DNA of 64,000 bases from Flavobacterium azooxidireducens (GCF_023195775.1 NZ_CP096205.1:2108001-2172000); one strand, 5' to 3'. Numbered from the stretch's first letter, positions 37,808 through 47,016 are shown. A program made the numbers and translations. Notes: a model not told the origin generated them from the sequence alone.

Positions 37808-38488
37808 TTATACTGTAAATTTATAACCTTGACCTCTAATGTTAATAATCTGAATACTAGGGTCTTGTTGCAGTTTTTTTCGAAGCTTTGTAATAAAAAC
37901 ATCCATGCTTCTGCCGTTAAAAAAATCATCATCACCCCAAATTTTCTTTAAAATAATGGAGCGATCAATAATTTCATTTTTGTTTTCAGACAACAATTGA
38001 AGTAGTAAAGTTTCACGATGAGTTAAGTTTTCGATATTGTTTTTAAAAGTAAGCGTTTGTTTGATTGAATTAAATAAAAAAGCTCCAAGTTTAATTTCCT
38101 CGGCAACTTCCGGAGGATTAATTCTTCCCAACAACGAATGAATTCTAACAATGAGCTCTTCCATACTAAATGGCTTTTTTAAATAATCGTTGCCACCATT
38201 GTTAAATCCGTTTACAACATCTTGTGTTTGCGATTTGGCTGTTAGAAAGATAATTGGCGTTTTTTTGTCAATTTTTCTAATTTCTGAAGCCAATGTAAAT
38301 CCGTCTTTTTTTGGCATCATCACATCAAGCACCAAGATTTCTGGCTTTTCTTTTGCAAAAGCATCAAAAGCTTCTTCACCATCTTTGCAATGAATCACAG
38401 TAAAGTTTCGGGTTTCTAAACTTTCTTTAACAATGAGTGCCAATGCTGGCTCATCTTCTGCCAGAAGTATTCTAATTTTTTCTTTCAT
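37808..38488 (-). CDS. OmpR-family response regulator
   Basis: 226-residue transcription factor. The receiver domain (residues 1-120) has the acidic pair EDE, phospho-acceptor Asp55 in LVLDVMMPKKDGF, Thr in IFLTAKS and Lys in DYLKKPF. The C-terminal winged-helix DNA-binding domain includes LTHRETLLLQLLSENKNEII, FNGRSMDVFITKLRKKL and the final INIRGQGYKFTV. It is translated with the upstream histidine kinase (17-base overlap). TTAAC repeats at 40095 are a candidate binding site. Confidence 0.95.
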   Translation of the reverse strand: MKEKIRILLAEDEPALALIVKESLETRNFTVIHCKDGEEAFDAFAKEKPEILVLDVMMPKKDGFTLASEIRKIDKKTPIIFLTAKSQTQDVVNGFNNGGNDYLKKPFSMEELIVRIHSLLGRINPPEVAEEIKLGAFLFNSIKQTLTFKNNIENLTHRETLLLQLLSENKNEIIDRSIILKKIWGDDDFFNGRSMDVFITKLRKKLQQDPSIQIINIRGQGYKFTV

Positions 38489-40055
38489 CGGATAATAAAA
38501 GTTGAAAAATTGTGGATTGATTAGATTGAATTAATGTCAACGTTCCGCCGTGTTTTTCGATTATTTTTTTAGCATAATAAAGACCAATTCCAAAACCTTT
38601 TACATCGTGAACATTGCCTTTCGGAATTCTGTAAAACTTATCAAAAATCTTATTTCGGTGTTGCTTGTCTATGCCTTTTCCGTTGTCTTCAATACTTATT
38701 TTTATAGCGTTTTTATCTTTAACTAACTTAACAATAATTTGATTTCCTCCGTATTTAATGGCATTGTCAATTAAGTTAGAAATAGTATTTTCAAAATGAA
38801 AACAATCAACATTCGCAAAACAATTTACTAGATTAGTTTCAAATGCTAATTTTTTATCAGCTAGAATAAACTGATTTTTTTCTATTAACGAATGGATTAG
38901 TACAACAAGATCGGTAGATTTTTTTTGCAACAAAAGTTTATCGGTTTCAATTGAAGCTGTTTCGAGCAATTTTTCAACCATGCCTTCCAATTTTATTAAT
39001 TGCTGATTGGAAATGTCTAAATAACGATTGGTTTTTTCGGTGTCGTTGGTATGATTAAAATTTCTGATTCCTTCAATGGCAGTAGAAACTGTTGTAATTG
39101 GAGTTTTAAATTCATGAGTAATATTGCTAATAAAGTCGTTCTTAATTTCATCAATTTTTTTCTGTTGATTGATGATTTTAAGCAAGTATAACAAACAACC
39201 AATGATAGAAAGTGAAAGCAAAAGAGATAGTGTAATTTCGGTTAAACTTCGTTTTAATAATAAACGAGTTGGGTTTGAAAATGAAAGTTTTAATTTTTGA
39301 TTGTTAGGTAAATAAGTTGATTTTGAAAACGTTTGCAAAGTCAACGGATCTTTGTTTGAAGATTCAAATGAATCAAAGAGCGTATCAGCTTTTAAATGAA
39401 TTAAATCATAAGAAATTTGAATGTTTTTTCTATTCAATTCGTTGTCTAATGCCTTGCTGATTTTATCAAATTCAAGTGAATCTTTGGCAAGCGAAATAAC
39501 TATTTTGTTAGCCAAACTTTTCAATTTCATAATGCTATCGCTAGCTTTTTTGCCTTTTAAAACGGTGATAGATTTAATTTCATGAGGCTCAAATTTATTC
39601 CATTTGATGTTGTTTTTAGATGCAGAATCATTTTTTTCATTATAAATCGACGTAATAACAGAATGTTTTATTTTTTTTGAATGAATGGAAACAGTGTCGA
39701 TTAACACAGAATTAAGAGCATTTTTTTTAGGATTATTCGTTGCTTTTATATTAATGTTTGATGTTTTTTTTGATTTTTTTTTTGATTTTTTAAAAACAGT
39801 GTCTAGTTTGATGCTTTCTATAAAATCTTCGTTAGATATTTGTTCAGATTCATTAATAAACGACAAAAAATTTTCTTTAGAATCTTCAGTATAATAATAT
39901 TCTATGCTGTTGTCTAGTGCAATTTGAACTTCGTTTACAAGTCTATTTTTATTTTCTTCATAGTTTTTTATATTCCAAAAGATCTGTAAACCAATTGTAG
40001 CCAAAATGGTGATAGAGATAAAAATAATAATATAAGAATACTTTTTTGAGTTCAT
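38472..40055 (-). CDS. Sensor histidine kinase
   Basis: 527-residue membrane sensor kinase. An N-terminal membrane segment (YIIIFISITILATIGLQIFW) and a second one near residue 275 (LTEITLSLLLSLSIIGCLLYL) bracket a periplasmic sensor region of about 250 residues with no recognised domain. The HisKA domain has phospho-acceptor His in ISNITHEFKTPITTV. The HATPase domain has N-box LIDNAIKYGG, G1 EDNGKGID and G2 GFGIGLYYAKKI. A -7 box lies four bases before the ATG, so the mRNA may be leaderless. It pairs with the response regulator encoded immediately downstream. Confidence 0.95.
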   Translation of the reverse strand: MNSKKYSYIIIFISITILATIGLQIFWNIKNYEENKNRLVNEVQIALDNSIEYYYTEDSKENFLSFINESEQISNEDFIESIKLDTVFKKSKKKSKKTSNINIKATNNPKKNALNSVLIDTVSIHSKKIKHSVITSIYNEKNDSASKNNIKWNKFEPHEIKSITVLKGKKASDSIMKLKSLANKIVISLAKDSLEFDKISKALDNELNRKNIQISYDLIHLKADTLFDSFESSNKDPLTLQTFSKSTYLPNNQKLKLSFSNPTRLLLKRSLTEITLSLLLSLSIIGCLLYLLKIINQQKKIDEIKNDFISNITHEFKTPITTVSTAIEGIRNFNHTNDTEKTNRYLDISNQQLIKLEGMVEKLLETASIETDKLLLQKKSTDLVVLIHSLIEKNQFILADKKLAFETNLVNCFANVDCFHFENTISNLIDNAIKYGGNQIIVKLVKDKNAIKISIEDNGKGIDKQHRNKIFDKFYRIPKGNVHDVKGFGIGLYYAKKIIEKHGGTLTLIQSNQSTIFQLLLSDERKN

Positions 40056-40059
40056 AATT

Positions 40060-40067
40060 CAAAAGTA
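40060..40067 (-). promoter_or_regulatory. -7 box TACTTTTG four bases from the kinase ATG
   Basis: Perfect TAnnTTTG on the minus strand at 40067-40060. The ATG starts at 40055, so transcription would begin at or within a base or two of the start codon. Confidence 0.5.
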
Positions 40068-40094
40068 AGGACTAATCTAATTCAAAAATCATCA

Positions 40095-40119
40095 TTAACA
40101 ATCGTTAACATTGATTAAC
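40095..40119. promoter_or_regulatory. Three TTAAC direct repeats with 10-base period
   Basis: TTAAC at 40095, 40105 and 40115 (ATTAACA, GTTAACA, ATTAACC), exactly one helical turn apart, in the divergent spacer between the sensor kinase and the second GLPGLI gene. OmpR-family regulators commonly bind 10-11-base-spaced direct repeats, so this is a candidate site for the neighbouring response regulator. Confidence 0.5.
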
Positions 40120-40172
40120 CTAAAATGAGGTTTAGAGTTGTTTTATTTGTAGGGAATTAAAATCTAATAAAT

Positions 40173-41015
40173 ATGAAAAAATTACTCATAATGATAATAA
40201 CTGCAACTATTTTATTTGTAGTTTCATCTTTAAAGGCTCAAGAATTTTCAGGTCAAGCCGTTTATTTTTCTAAAACGGTTATGAAAGGAATGAAAATGAA
40301 AATTAATGGTGTTGAAATGTCTGAAGCCGAACAAGAAAAATTTGAACAAAGAATGAATAAGATGAATGAAAAAACATTCTTCTTAGATTTTAATAAATAT
40401 GAATCGGTTTATTATGAAGAACAAAAATTAGATGCACCGACGTCTAAATCAGGAATGGTGTTTTCTTCTTCAGATACTGAAAAGATTTATAAAGAAATAA
40501 AAACAAACCAAAAAATGGCTGAAAAGGATTTTTTTGGCAAAGAATTTTTAATAGTTGATTCATTGCCCAATTGGAATTGGCAGTTGGAAGGAGAAACTAA
40601 AAAAATAGGAGATTACACTTGCTATAAAGCCGTCTCTATAAAAAAAGCAACGTCAGAAGAATTGGCAGATTATGAAGAATCTAAAAAGAAACAAGAACAA
40701 AGTAAAACCAGTTTTTTTATGATGTCTGAACCTAAAGATAGAGTTACAACGGTTTGGTACACGCCGGAAATTCCGGTAAGTCAAGGTCCGGGAGAGTTTT
40801 GGGGTTTGCCCGGACTTATTTTAGAAGCAAGTTTTGATGACACAACCATTCTTTGCTCTAAAGTTGTTATTAATCCGAAAGAAAAAATCCGTATCAACAA
40901 ACCAAAAAAAGGAAAGAAAATCACCGAAAAAGAATACGATAAAATTGTTGAAGACAAATTATCTGAATACAAAGATGGCGATGGTGTAATTCAAATAAAA
41001 ATTGATAAAAACTAA
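40173..41015 (+). CDS. GLPGLI family protein (second copy)
   Basis: 280-residue secreted paralogue of the protein at 36836. Signal peptide KKLLIMIITATILFVVSSLKAQ; motif FWGLPGLILEAS. Shared stretches are VDSLPNWNW, ETKKIGDYTCYKAVS and TVWYTPEIPVSQGPG. It is also Met-rich near the N-terminus (MKGMKMKINGVEM, RMNKMNEKTF). It lies divergent from the two-component genes and 100 bases upstream of the TonB-receptor-like gene, with which it may be co-transcribed. Function of the family is unknown. Confidence 0.92.
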   Translation: MKKLLIMIITATILFVVSSLKAQEFSGQAVYFSKTVMKGMKMKINGVEMSEAEQEKFEQRMNKMNEKTFFLDFNKYESVYYEEQKLDAPTSKSGMVFSSSDTEKIYKEIKTNQKMAEKDFFGKEFLIVDSLPNWNWQLEGETKKIGDYTCYKAVSIKKATSEELADYEESKKKQEQSKTSFFMMSEPKDRVTTVWYTPEIPVSQGPGEFWGLPGLILEASFDDTTILCSKVVINPKEKIRINKPKKGKKITEKEYDKIVEDKLSEYKDGDGVIQIKIDKN

Positions 41016-41115
41016 AAAACATAAATATTTGTGAAATATATAGATTTGTAGTAAGATTAGTCATAAAATTGTGTGACTAAAATTCTCTCTGCTTTTATAA
41101 GAAAACAATTCTTCC

Positions 41116-43824
41116 ATGATGAAAAAAATACTGTCTTTTCTTTTGTTTTTACTTATTTCAATAGCCTATTCTCAGAACATTAGGTTTGATGGTTTTGTAA
41201 CCGATTCTAAAGCCATGCCAATGGAAATGGCAAACGTTATGGCAATTAATCAGGCAACAAAAGCAATGGATGCCTATGCTATTACTAACGACAAAGGAAA
41301 ATTTGTTTTGAACCTAAAAGCCAATGCTGATTATGTGGTTAAAGTTAGCTATATTGGGTATAAACCATTGGAAGTAAATCTAAAAACAGCCTCAGAAAAT
41401 TTATCGCAAGTTTTGATTGTTGAAGAAGGAGGAATAGAACTTGAAGGTGTTGAAATTGTAAAAGAAATGCCGGTTTCCATTAAAGGCGATACGATTGTTT
41501 ATAATGCCGATTCTTTTTCAACTGGAACAGAACGAAAGTTGGAAGACATTTTGAAAAAACTTCCCGGAGTAGAAGTAAATGCCGATGGCGAAGTGGAAGT
41601 TGAAGGGAAAAAAGTGTCAAAATTAATGGTAGAAGGGAAAGATTTTTTTGACGGAGATACTAAATTAGGTGTAAAAAATATTCCGGCTGATGCGATTGAT
41701 AAAGTGCAAGTTCTTAGAAATTATAACGAAAATTCGGTTTTAAAAGGTGTAGAAAACAATGAAGACAACATTGCCATGAATATTAAACTAAAAGAAGGGA
41801 AAAAGAACTTTTGGTTTGGTGATGTTACTGCAGGAATTGGTGTAGCACATGAAGAAGAACGTTATTTAGTGAATCCGAAATTGTTTTATTACAGTCCAAA
41901 ATACAGCATTAATTTGATGGGAAACTTCAATAATATTGGCGAATTGCCTTTAACGATGCAAGATTATTTTAAGTTCACAGGCGGATTTAGAAATATGATG
42001 GCAAAAGGAGGAAGTTCGTTTAATGTTTCATCTAACGATTTGGGAATTTCGTTACTCCGAAACAATCGAGCAAAAGAAATTGAAACTAGTTTTGGAGCAA
42101 CCAACTTTTCATACAACATAACCAAAGCTTGGTCTTTGAGCGGTTTTGGTATAATTTCTTCATCAATTACTGATTTAGAAACAGTTTCGCAAACCAATAT
42201 TTTACAACCCAATTCATCCGAAGTTTTATCAACAGAAAATAGAGAAGAAAATATTCATCAAAAAAGTAATCTCGGATTATTTAAGTTGAGTTCTAAGTTA
42301 AATCCGAACGAAAAATTTCAATTGGATTATGATGTATTAGTAAAAACTTCAAAGCAAGATGAAAATAATGATTTGTTGCGAGAATCGATTTTTAATAACC
42401 TATCTCAAACAGAAAATATTATTTCTCAAAAAGAACAAGATCCAATTTCTGTCAATCAAAATTTCGGAATATATTTTATGCAAAGCGACAAAAACGTGTT
42501 TGCTTTTGAAATGCAACATTTGTATCAAGAGGAAGATCCTTTTTATAATGCCAATTTGCAATTGCAACCGTTTAATTTTTCTGATTACGTTCAAGGACAA
42601 AATCGAAACGATATTAATCAACAACGTTTTGTAAAAACAAATAAAGTAGATACAAAATTGGATTATTATTACATGGTTACACCAAAAAGTAATATTAATG
42701 TAACGTTAGGAAACACAAATTCTTACCAAAGTTTTAATTCGTATATTTTTCAAATTTTGGATAATGGAACACGCAATGATCTAGACAGTCAAGAAAACTC
42801 AAATGATGTAACCTATCGTTTTAATGATGCTTTTGTGGGATTGCATTATAAAATTTTAGCGGGTAAATTCACCTTTACGCCGGGAGTTAGTCTTCATCAA
42901 TTTTCAATGAATAACGAACAATTAGGTTCAGAATTCAAGCAAAACTTCACTCGTCTATTGCCTGACTTTTATGCTTTGTATCAAATAAAAAAATCAGAAT
43001 CATTAACTTATAATTTTGCTCTAACTAATAATTTTACAGATATTAATCAATTGGCAGAAGGTTTTGTTTTTTCAAATTATAATAGTCTTTTTAGAGGTAA
43101 TCGTACGTTAGAAAACTCCACAGCGATTACACACACACTCAATTACAGAAGATTTAACATGTTTAATTTTGAAAATATTTTTGCCAATGTAACCTATAGA
43201 AAAGCAATAGATGCTGTTAAAACACAAGCCGTTTTTACGGGAGTAAACCAGTTTTCTTCGCCGTTTAATTCTGAATTTGCAGATGAAACAGTTTCCGGTT
43301 TTGCCAATTACGGAAGATCATTTTTAAAATATTACAAAGCTTCTTTGGGAGCAAATCTAACGTGGTCTAAGTTTAATAATATTCAAAATAATGTTCAGCA
43401 ATCAACCGAAAGTATAAACCAAACCTATACAGTTCGTGCATCTACAAATTATAAAACACTTCCCAATCTGGAAATTGGTTACAGTTTTACAGTGAATGAT
43501 TATAATGATAATAAGTTTTACACAGATAGACCATTTGCTAAATTAGATTATTTCTTTTTGAATAGCTTTTCTTTTGTAACAGAATATGAGTTTTTTCACT
43601 ACTATAATAAAGATAAAACAGTTGAAAATGAATATGATTTTCTTTCGGCTAGTTTAATCTATCAAAAAACAAAATCAAGTAAGTGGGAATATAAAATTTC
43701 TGCCACAAATATTTTAAACACAACTTCATTAAATAGCGATAGTTTTTCGCAATTTGCAACAAGTACTTCACAATACCGAGTTCAGCCACGATATGTTATT
43801 TTTAGTTTAAAATACAATTTATAA
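41116..43824 (+). CDS. TonB-dependent-receptor-like outer-membrane protein with CarboxypepD_reg domain
   Basis: 902-residue protein with a signal peptide (KILSFLLFLLISIAYSQ). It carries an N-terminal carboxypeptidase-regulatory-like domain (NIRFDGFVTDSKAMPMEMAN.. to VSYIGYKPLEV), a plug-like region (LEDILKKLPGVEVNADGEVE, KLMVEGKDFFDGD..) and a long beta-barrel ending in FSLKYNL. The plug motif is typical of the TBDR-like proteins found beside GLPGLI genes in Bacteroidetes. No SusD partner is present. The start of the mature domain is Met-rich, as are the two GLPGLI proteins. Substrate unknown. ATG 41119 is an equally possible start. Confidence 0.9.
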   Translation: MMKKILSFLLFLLISIAYSQNIRFDGFVTDSKAMPMEMANVMAINQATKAMDAYAITNDKGKFVLNLKANADYVVKVSYIGYKPLEVNLKTASENLSQVLIVEEGGIELEGVEIVKEMPVSIKGDTIVYNADSFSTGTERKLEDILKKLPGVEVNADGEVEVEGKKVSKLMVEGKDFFDGDTKLGVKNIPADAIDKVQVLRNYNENSVLKGVENNEDNIAMNIKLKEGKKNFWFGDVTAGIGVAHEEERYLVNPKLFYYSPKYSINLMGNFNNIGELPLTMQDYFKFTGGFRNMMAKGGSSFNVSSNDLGISLLRNNRAKEIETSFGATNFSYNITKAWSLSGFGIISSSITDLETVSQTNILQPNSSEVLSTENREENIHQKSNLGLFKLSSKLNPNEKFQLDYDVLVKTSKQDENNDLLRESIFNNLSQTENIISQKEQDPISVNQNFGIYFMQSDKNVFAFEMQHLYQEEDPFYNANLQLQPFNFSDYVQGQNRNDINQQRFVKTNKVDTKLDYYYMVTPKSNINVTLGNTNSYQSFNSYIFQILDNGTRNDLDSQENSNDVTYRFNDAFVGLHYKILAGKFTFTPGVSLHQFSMNNEQLGSEFKQNFTRLLPDFYALYQIKKSESLTYNFALTNNFTDINQLAEGFVFSNYNSLFRGNRTLENSTAITHTLNYRRFNMFNFENIFANVTYRKAIDAVKTQAVFTGVNQFSSPFNSEFADETVSGFANYGRSFLKYYKASLGANLTWSKFNNIQNNVQQSTESINQTYTVRASTNYKTLPNLEIGYSFTVNDYNDNKFYTDRPFAKLDYFFLNSFSFVTEYEFFHYYNKDKTVENEYDFLSASLIYQKTKSSKWEYKISATNILNTTSLNSDSFSQFATSTSQYRVQPRYVIFSLKYNL

Positions 43825-43830
43825 AAAGCA

Positions 43831-43867
43831 AAAACCCTGACTTCAAATTGAAAATCAGGGTTTTTTT
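43831..43867. terminator. Bidirectional terminator between the receptor gene and metK
   Basis: AAAACCCTGA/TCAGGGTTTT stem with T-runs in both directions, between convergent genes. Confidence 0.92.
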
Positions 43868-43884
43868 ATGGTTGAGTTAGTATT

Positions 43885-45135
43885 TTATAATCCAAAAGCT
43901 TTTTTTACAGGCTCAACAAAATCTAATTTTTCCCAAGTAAACAATTCTACTTCAATGGTTTTTGATAAACCGCCGGGAGCTGTAAAAGTTTTGGTTACAG
44001 TTTCCGGAGTTCTTCCCATGTGACCATAAGCAGCAGTTTCACTGTAAATTGGATTTCTTAACTTTAAGCGTTGTTCAATAAAGTAAGGACGCATATCAAA
44101 AATGTTTTCTACTATTTTACTGATTTCACCGTCTTTCAAATTCACTTTTGCTGTGCCATACGTATTTACATTGATTGAAGTTGGTTGAGCCACACCAATA
44201 GCATACGAAACCTGCACTAAAATTTCATCTGCAACACCCGCTGCAACCAAATTTTTAGCAATATGACGTGTTGCATAAGCTGCACTTCTATCTACTTTTG
44301 ATGGATCTTTTCCGGAAAAAGCACCACCACCGTGAGCTCCTTTTCCACCATAAGTATCCACTATAATTTTTCTTCCGGTTAAACCGGTATCTCCATGAGG
44401 ACCACCAATTACAAACTTTCCGGTTGGATTAATGTGGTATTTAATATCATCATTAAATAAATGAGCATATTGAGGATTCTTAGCGATAACTCTAGGAATC
44501 AAAATTTCAATTATATCTTTCTTGATTTTTGCCAACATTGTTGGTTCATCTGCAAAGTCATCGTGTTGAGTAGAAACTACAATTGCATCTATTCGAACAG
44601 GTTTATTATCATCAGAATACTCTAAAGTAACTTGCGATTTTGCATCAGGACGCAAATAGGTAATCTCGTTGTTTTCTCTACGTAAATCAGCCAAATCTTG
44701 CAACAATTGGTGTGATAATTTCAACGCTAACGGCATATATTCGGCAGTTTCATTAGTAGCATAACCGAACATCATACCTTGGTCACCCGCACCTTGTTCT
44801 TCTTTACTGGCTCTGTCTACTCCTTGATTAATATCGGCAGATTGTTCGTGAATGGCTGATAAAACACCGCAGGAATTGGCTTCAAACATATATTCACTTT
44901 TGGTGTAACCAATTTTTTTAATTACTTCCCTGGCAATGGTTTGAACATCTAAATAGGTATTTGATTTTACTTCACCAGCAAGAATTACTTGACCTGTTGT
45001 AACCAAAGTTTCACAAGCCACTTTAGATTCAGGGTCAAAAGCCAAAAAATTATCGATTAAAGCATCACTGATTTGATCTGCTACTTTGTCCGGATGCCCT
45101 TCGCTAACTGACTCAGACGTAAATAAATAAGCCAT
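43885..45135 (-). CDS. metK: S-adenosylmethionine synthetase
   Basis: 416-residue enzyme making SAM from methionine and ATP. Seen: ATP-binding [27 protein letters not shown], the hexapeptide-like [55 protein letters not shown] and [12 protein letters not shown]. It has a long 5' leader (about 195 bases from the -7 box at 45336) with extensive potential secondary structure, described separately. It lies next to, but divergent from, the methionine-biosynthesis genes. Confidence 0.98.
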   Translation of the reverse strand: MAYLFTSESVSEGHPDKVADQISDALIDNFLAFDPESKVACETLVTTGQVILAGEVKSNTYLDVQTIAREVIKKIGYTKSEYMFEANSCGVLSAIHEQSADINQGVDRASKEEQGAGDQGMMFGYATNETAEYMPLALKLSHQLLQDLADLRRENNEITYLRPDAKSQVTLEYSDDNKPVRIDAIVVSTQHDDFADEPTMLAKIKKDIIEILIPRVIAKNPQYAHLFNDDIKYHINPTGKFVIGGPHGDTGLTGRKIIVDTYGGKGAHGGGAFSGKDPSKVDRSAAYATRHIAKNLVAAGVADEILVQVSYAIGVAQPTSINVNTYGTAKVNLKDGEISKIVENIFDMRPYFIEQRLKLRNPIYSETAAYGHMGRTPETVTKTFTAPGGLSKTIEVELFTWEKLDFVEPVKKAFGL

Positions 45136-45330
45136 AAATAAAATTTAATTTTTACTGAATTTCTTCAGAATTAATAATACATAATAGCGGAAAAAGTAGA
45201 TTGCAAGGGAATAACTAAAGAAGAATTCTGCTTTAGCATTTTTTTTATTCTGAACTTGTTTCAGAATCTCAGATAAAGATTCAAGTTTGAATAGAGGTTG
45301 CAATCAGTACAAATTTTTCCTCTTTTAATT
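45136..45330 (-). promoter_or_regulatory. Structured metK leader, riboswitch-like
   Basis: Inferred 5' UTR of metK. A closing helix GATTGCAA/TTGCAATC pairs 45305-45298 with 45206-45199. Inside, on the transcript strand: hairpin GAATCT/AGATTC (45282-45264), hairpin ATTCTGAA/TTCAGAAT (45267-45247, loop of 5) and hairpin CTAAAG/CTTTAG (45236-45215). The octamer ATTCTGAA recurs at 45171-45164, about 29 bases before the ATG, so TTCAGAAT can pair with either copy. AACTTG/CAAGTT (45287-45253) is a further exclusive pairing. A 22-codon uORF (45239-45171, not Met-rich) is present. The SAM-I core motifs are absent. Confidence 0.5.
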
Positions 45331-45335
45331 GGATG

Positions 45336-45343
45336 CAAATGTA
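45336..45343 (-). promoter_or_regulatory. -7 box TACATTTG for metK
   Basis: Perfect TAnnTTTG on the minus strand, about 200 bases upstream of metK. The rest of the intergenic stretch (45344-45498) is very AT-rich and shows nothing further I can support. Confidence 0.5.
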
Positions 45344-45498
45344 TGGAGGTTTTTATTAAAATAAAAATTATATTTTTTATAATTAATAATTTGTAGGATT
45401 ATAATTAAAAGTTAAATTTCGAAAGTATGTTGTTAAATAGTTATAATGTAAGAAAAAAAATACTATTTTTAAACTTTAATATAAAAACACTTTAAATT

Positions 45499-46752
45499 AT
45501 GAAAAAAATTTTACTTTTAACCGCCTTTGTTTTGTCGGCTTTTATTGCAAGTGCACAAGAAGACTGTAGTCAGGTTAGCTCAGGATCAATTTCAGATGGA
45601 GGTTTTCTTGGAGGTGATACAAATCAATTATTGGCTGTAGATATTCCGGTATTTGAAGGAACTACTTTTACTGTTAGCACTATCAAGTTAAACCTTATTG
45701 GGCCATCAACCTATGTTGATATTATAATTCGTTCAGACAATTCCGGAGTACCAGGAACTATAATCGATACATATAGTAATGTTGATATTACTAGTTCTAC
45801 TATAGTAGGTAGTAATTTTGGATTTGATTTTTATCAAGTTACTCTAAATGTAGCTTCGCTTAATCTTGTATTTGATGCTCCAACCGGTGTTTCACGTTAT
45901 TGGATGGAAGTTCTTTCAGATGCAGACGGATGGGAATCAGACTCCTCCGTTGAAGTTGGTTTAGCAGGTGCATTTGCAAATAGCAGTACAACAGGAGCAT
46001 GGGCAATTGGAACGGGGGATTATGTGTATGAGTTAATTGGAGAATGTGAGGGAGATTTTCCTATTTTATATTGTAATGCAAATGCTGGAAGTTGTACTTA
46101 TGAATCTATCACTAATGTAACTTTTGCTGATTTGAATCATACCTCTGGTTGTGGTGCGGGTTATAATGACTATACTGATATGGTTGCAACTGTAACACAA
46201 GGTGAAACAGTGCAATTGTCTGTAACTGTTGAAACTGATGAAGATGATTATATTTTTGTTTTTATTGATTGGAATAATGATGGCTTGTTTGATGGTGCGA
46301 ATGAATCATACCAAGTAGCCGGACCTGTTGAAATAGCTCAAGCTTATACTTTTGATATTTCTGTTCCAGAAGATGCTGCAGTAGGGCAAACTCGTATGAG
46401 AGTTTTTATTTCTTGGGACGAGCCGGACACAAATGCCTGTTCTTCGGTTGATTACGGAGAGGTAGAAGATTACACTTTAAATATACAAGCTGCTGCGAAT
46501 TTAAATGATTTCTTTGCTAGTAATATTTCAATTTATCCAAACCCAACAGCAGATATTTTTAACTTAGTAAGTAATACTTCTACTTTTGAAAATGTTAAAG
46601 TAACTGATTTAAACGGAAGAACCGTAAAAAACATCTACGTTAATTCATTGTCTTCAACAGAAGTTAATATTTCTGATTTAACATCAGGAATGTATTTTGT
46701 AACTGTTCAAACTGATAACGGTTCTGGTTCTACAAAAATCATCAAAAAATAA
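45499..46752 (+). CDS. GEVED-domain protein secreted by T9SS (type A sorting domain)
   Basis: 417-residue extracellular protein. Signal peptide KKILLLTAFVLSAFIASAQ; an N-terminal beta-sandwich of about 170 residues. A Cys-containing segment (YCNANAGSCTYESITNVTF) leads into the GEVED domain (FVFIDWNNDGLFDGANESY, ending VDYGEVEDYTLNI). The last 75 residues form a type A T9SS sorting domain (ISIYPNPTADIFNLVS, VKVTDLNGRTVKN, LTSGMYFVTVQTDNGS, KIIKK). It should be exported by the PorT-containing type IX system and attached to the surface or released. Ligand unknown. Confidence 0.93.
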   Translation: MKKILLLTAFVLSAFIASAQEDCSQVSSGSISDGGFLGGDTNQLLAVDIPVFEGTTFTVSTIKLNLIGPSTYVDIIIRSDNSGVPGTIIDTYSNVDITSSTIVGSNFGFDFYQVTLNVASLNLVFDAPTGVSRYWMEVLSDADGWESDSSVEVGLAGAFANSSTTGAWAIGTGDYVYELIGECEGDFPILYCNANAGSCTYESITNVTFADLNHTSGCGAGYNDYTDMVATVTQGETVQLSVTVETDEDDYIFVFIDWNNDGLFDGANESYQVAGPVEIAQAYTFDISVPEDAAVGQTRMRVFISWDEPDTNACSSVDYGEVEDYTLNIQAAANLNDFFASNISIYPNPTADIFNLVSNTSTFENVKVTDLNGRTVKNIYVNSLSSTEVNISDLTSGMYFVTVQTDNGSGSTKIIKK

Positions 46753-46773
46753 TTGATACAAAATATCAACTTT

Positions 46774-46803
46774 AAAATCCGGACTTAGTTCCGGATTTTT
46801 TTT
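46774..46803 (+). terminator. Intrinsic terminator
   Basis: AATCCGGA-CTTAGT-TCCGGATT followed by a run of eight to nine T, after the T9SS cargo gene. Confidence 0.93.
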
Positions 46804-46917
46804 AATTTATTTTTCTGTATCATTTCAAAAATTTAGAATAAAAATCTATTAAATTGTTTTTAAATAACAAAATTTAGAAAAATAATCTAAAATATTTTTA
46901 TATTTAGAAAATGTTTC

Positions 46918-46925
46918 TACATTTG
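46918..46925 (+). promoter_or_regulatory. -7 box TACATTTG for the metY leader transcript
   Basis: Perfect TAnnTTTG 19 bases before the first leader-peptide ATG at 46945. The metY mRNA would thus carry about 390 bases of leader. The sequence 46804-46917 is AT-rich and holds TATTTTTCT (46808) and AGAAAAATA (46876) as a weak inverted pair. Confidence 0.6.
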
Positions 46926-46944
46926 CCAAATCAAAATCTGAATA

Positions 46945-47016
46945 ATGAAATTTACAATTTGCAATATGTGTTGTCGTATGATGTGGAAATCACCGCAGAG
47001 GAAACCTATTGCATAA
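46945..47016 (+). CDS. Met/Cys leader peptide 1 of metY
   Basis: Unlisted 23-codon ORF, ATG to TAA, starting about 15 bases after the inferred transcription start. It encodes four Met and three Cys, concentrated in the stretch ICNMCCRMMWK. The codon run is TGC-AAT-ATG-TGT-TGT-CGT-ATG-ATG in part. Its 3' end (46995-47001, GCAGAGG) is segment 1 of the attenuator. The composition, position and overlap with antiterminator sequence are those of an amino-acid leader peptide sensing charged tRNA-Met and tRNA-Cys. Translation is not proven. Confidence 0.75.
   Translation: MKFTICNMCCRMMWKSPQRKPIA

Noticed and set aside
45171..45239. 22-codon uORF in the metK leader as a methionine leader peptide
   Set aside because: It has only two Met and no Cys and is not followed by a terminator. 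It is recorded as a uORF only.
45136..45330. metK leader considered as a second SAM-I riboswitch
   Set aside because: None of the S-box core motifs (GGAGGGA, GATGAAA, GCAACC, GGTGCTA) occur there on the minus strand.
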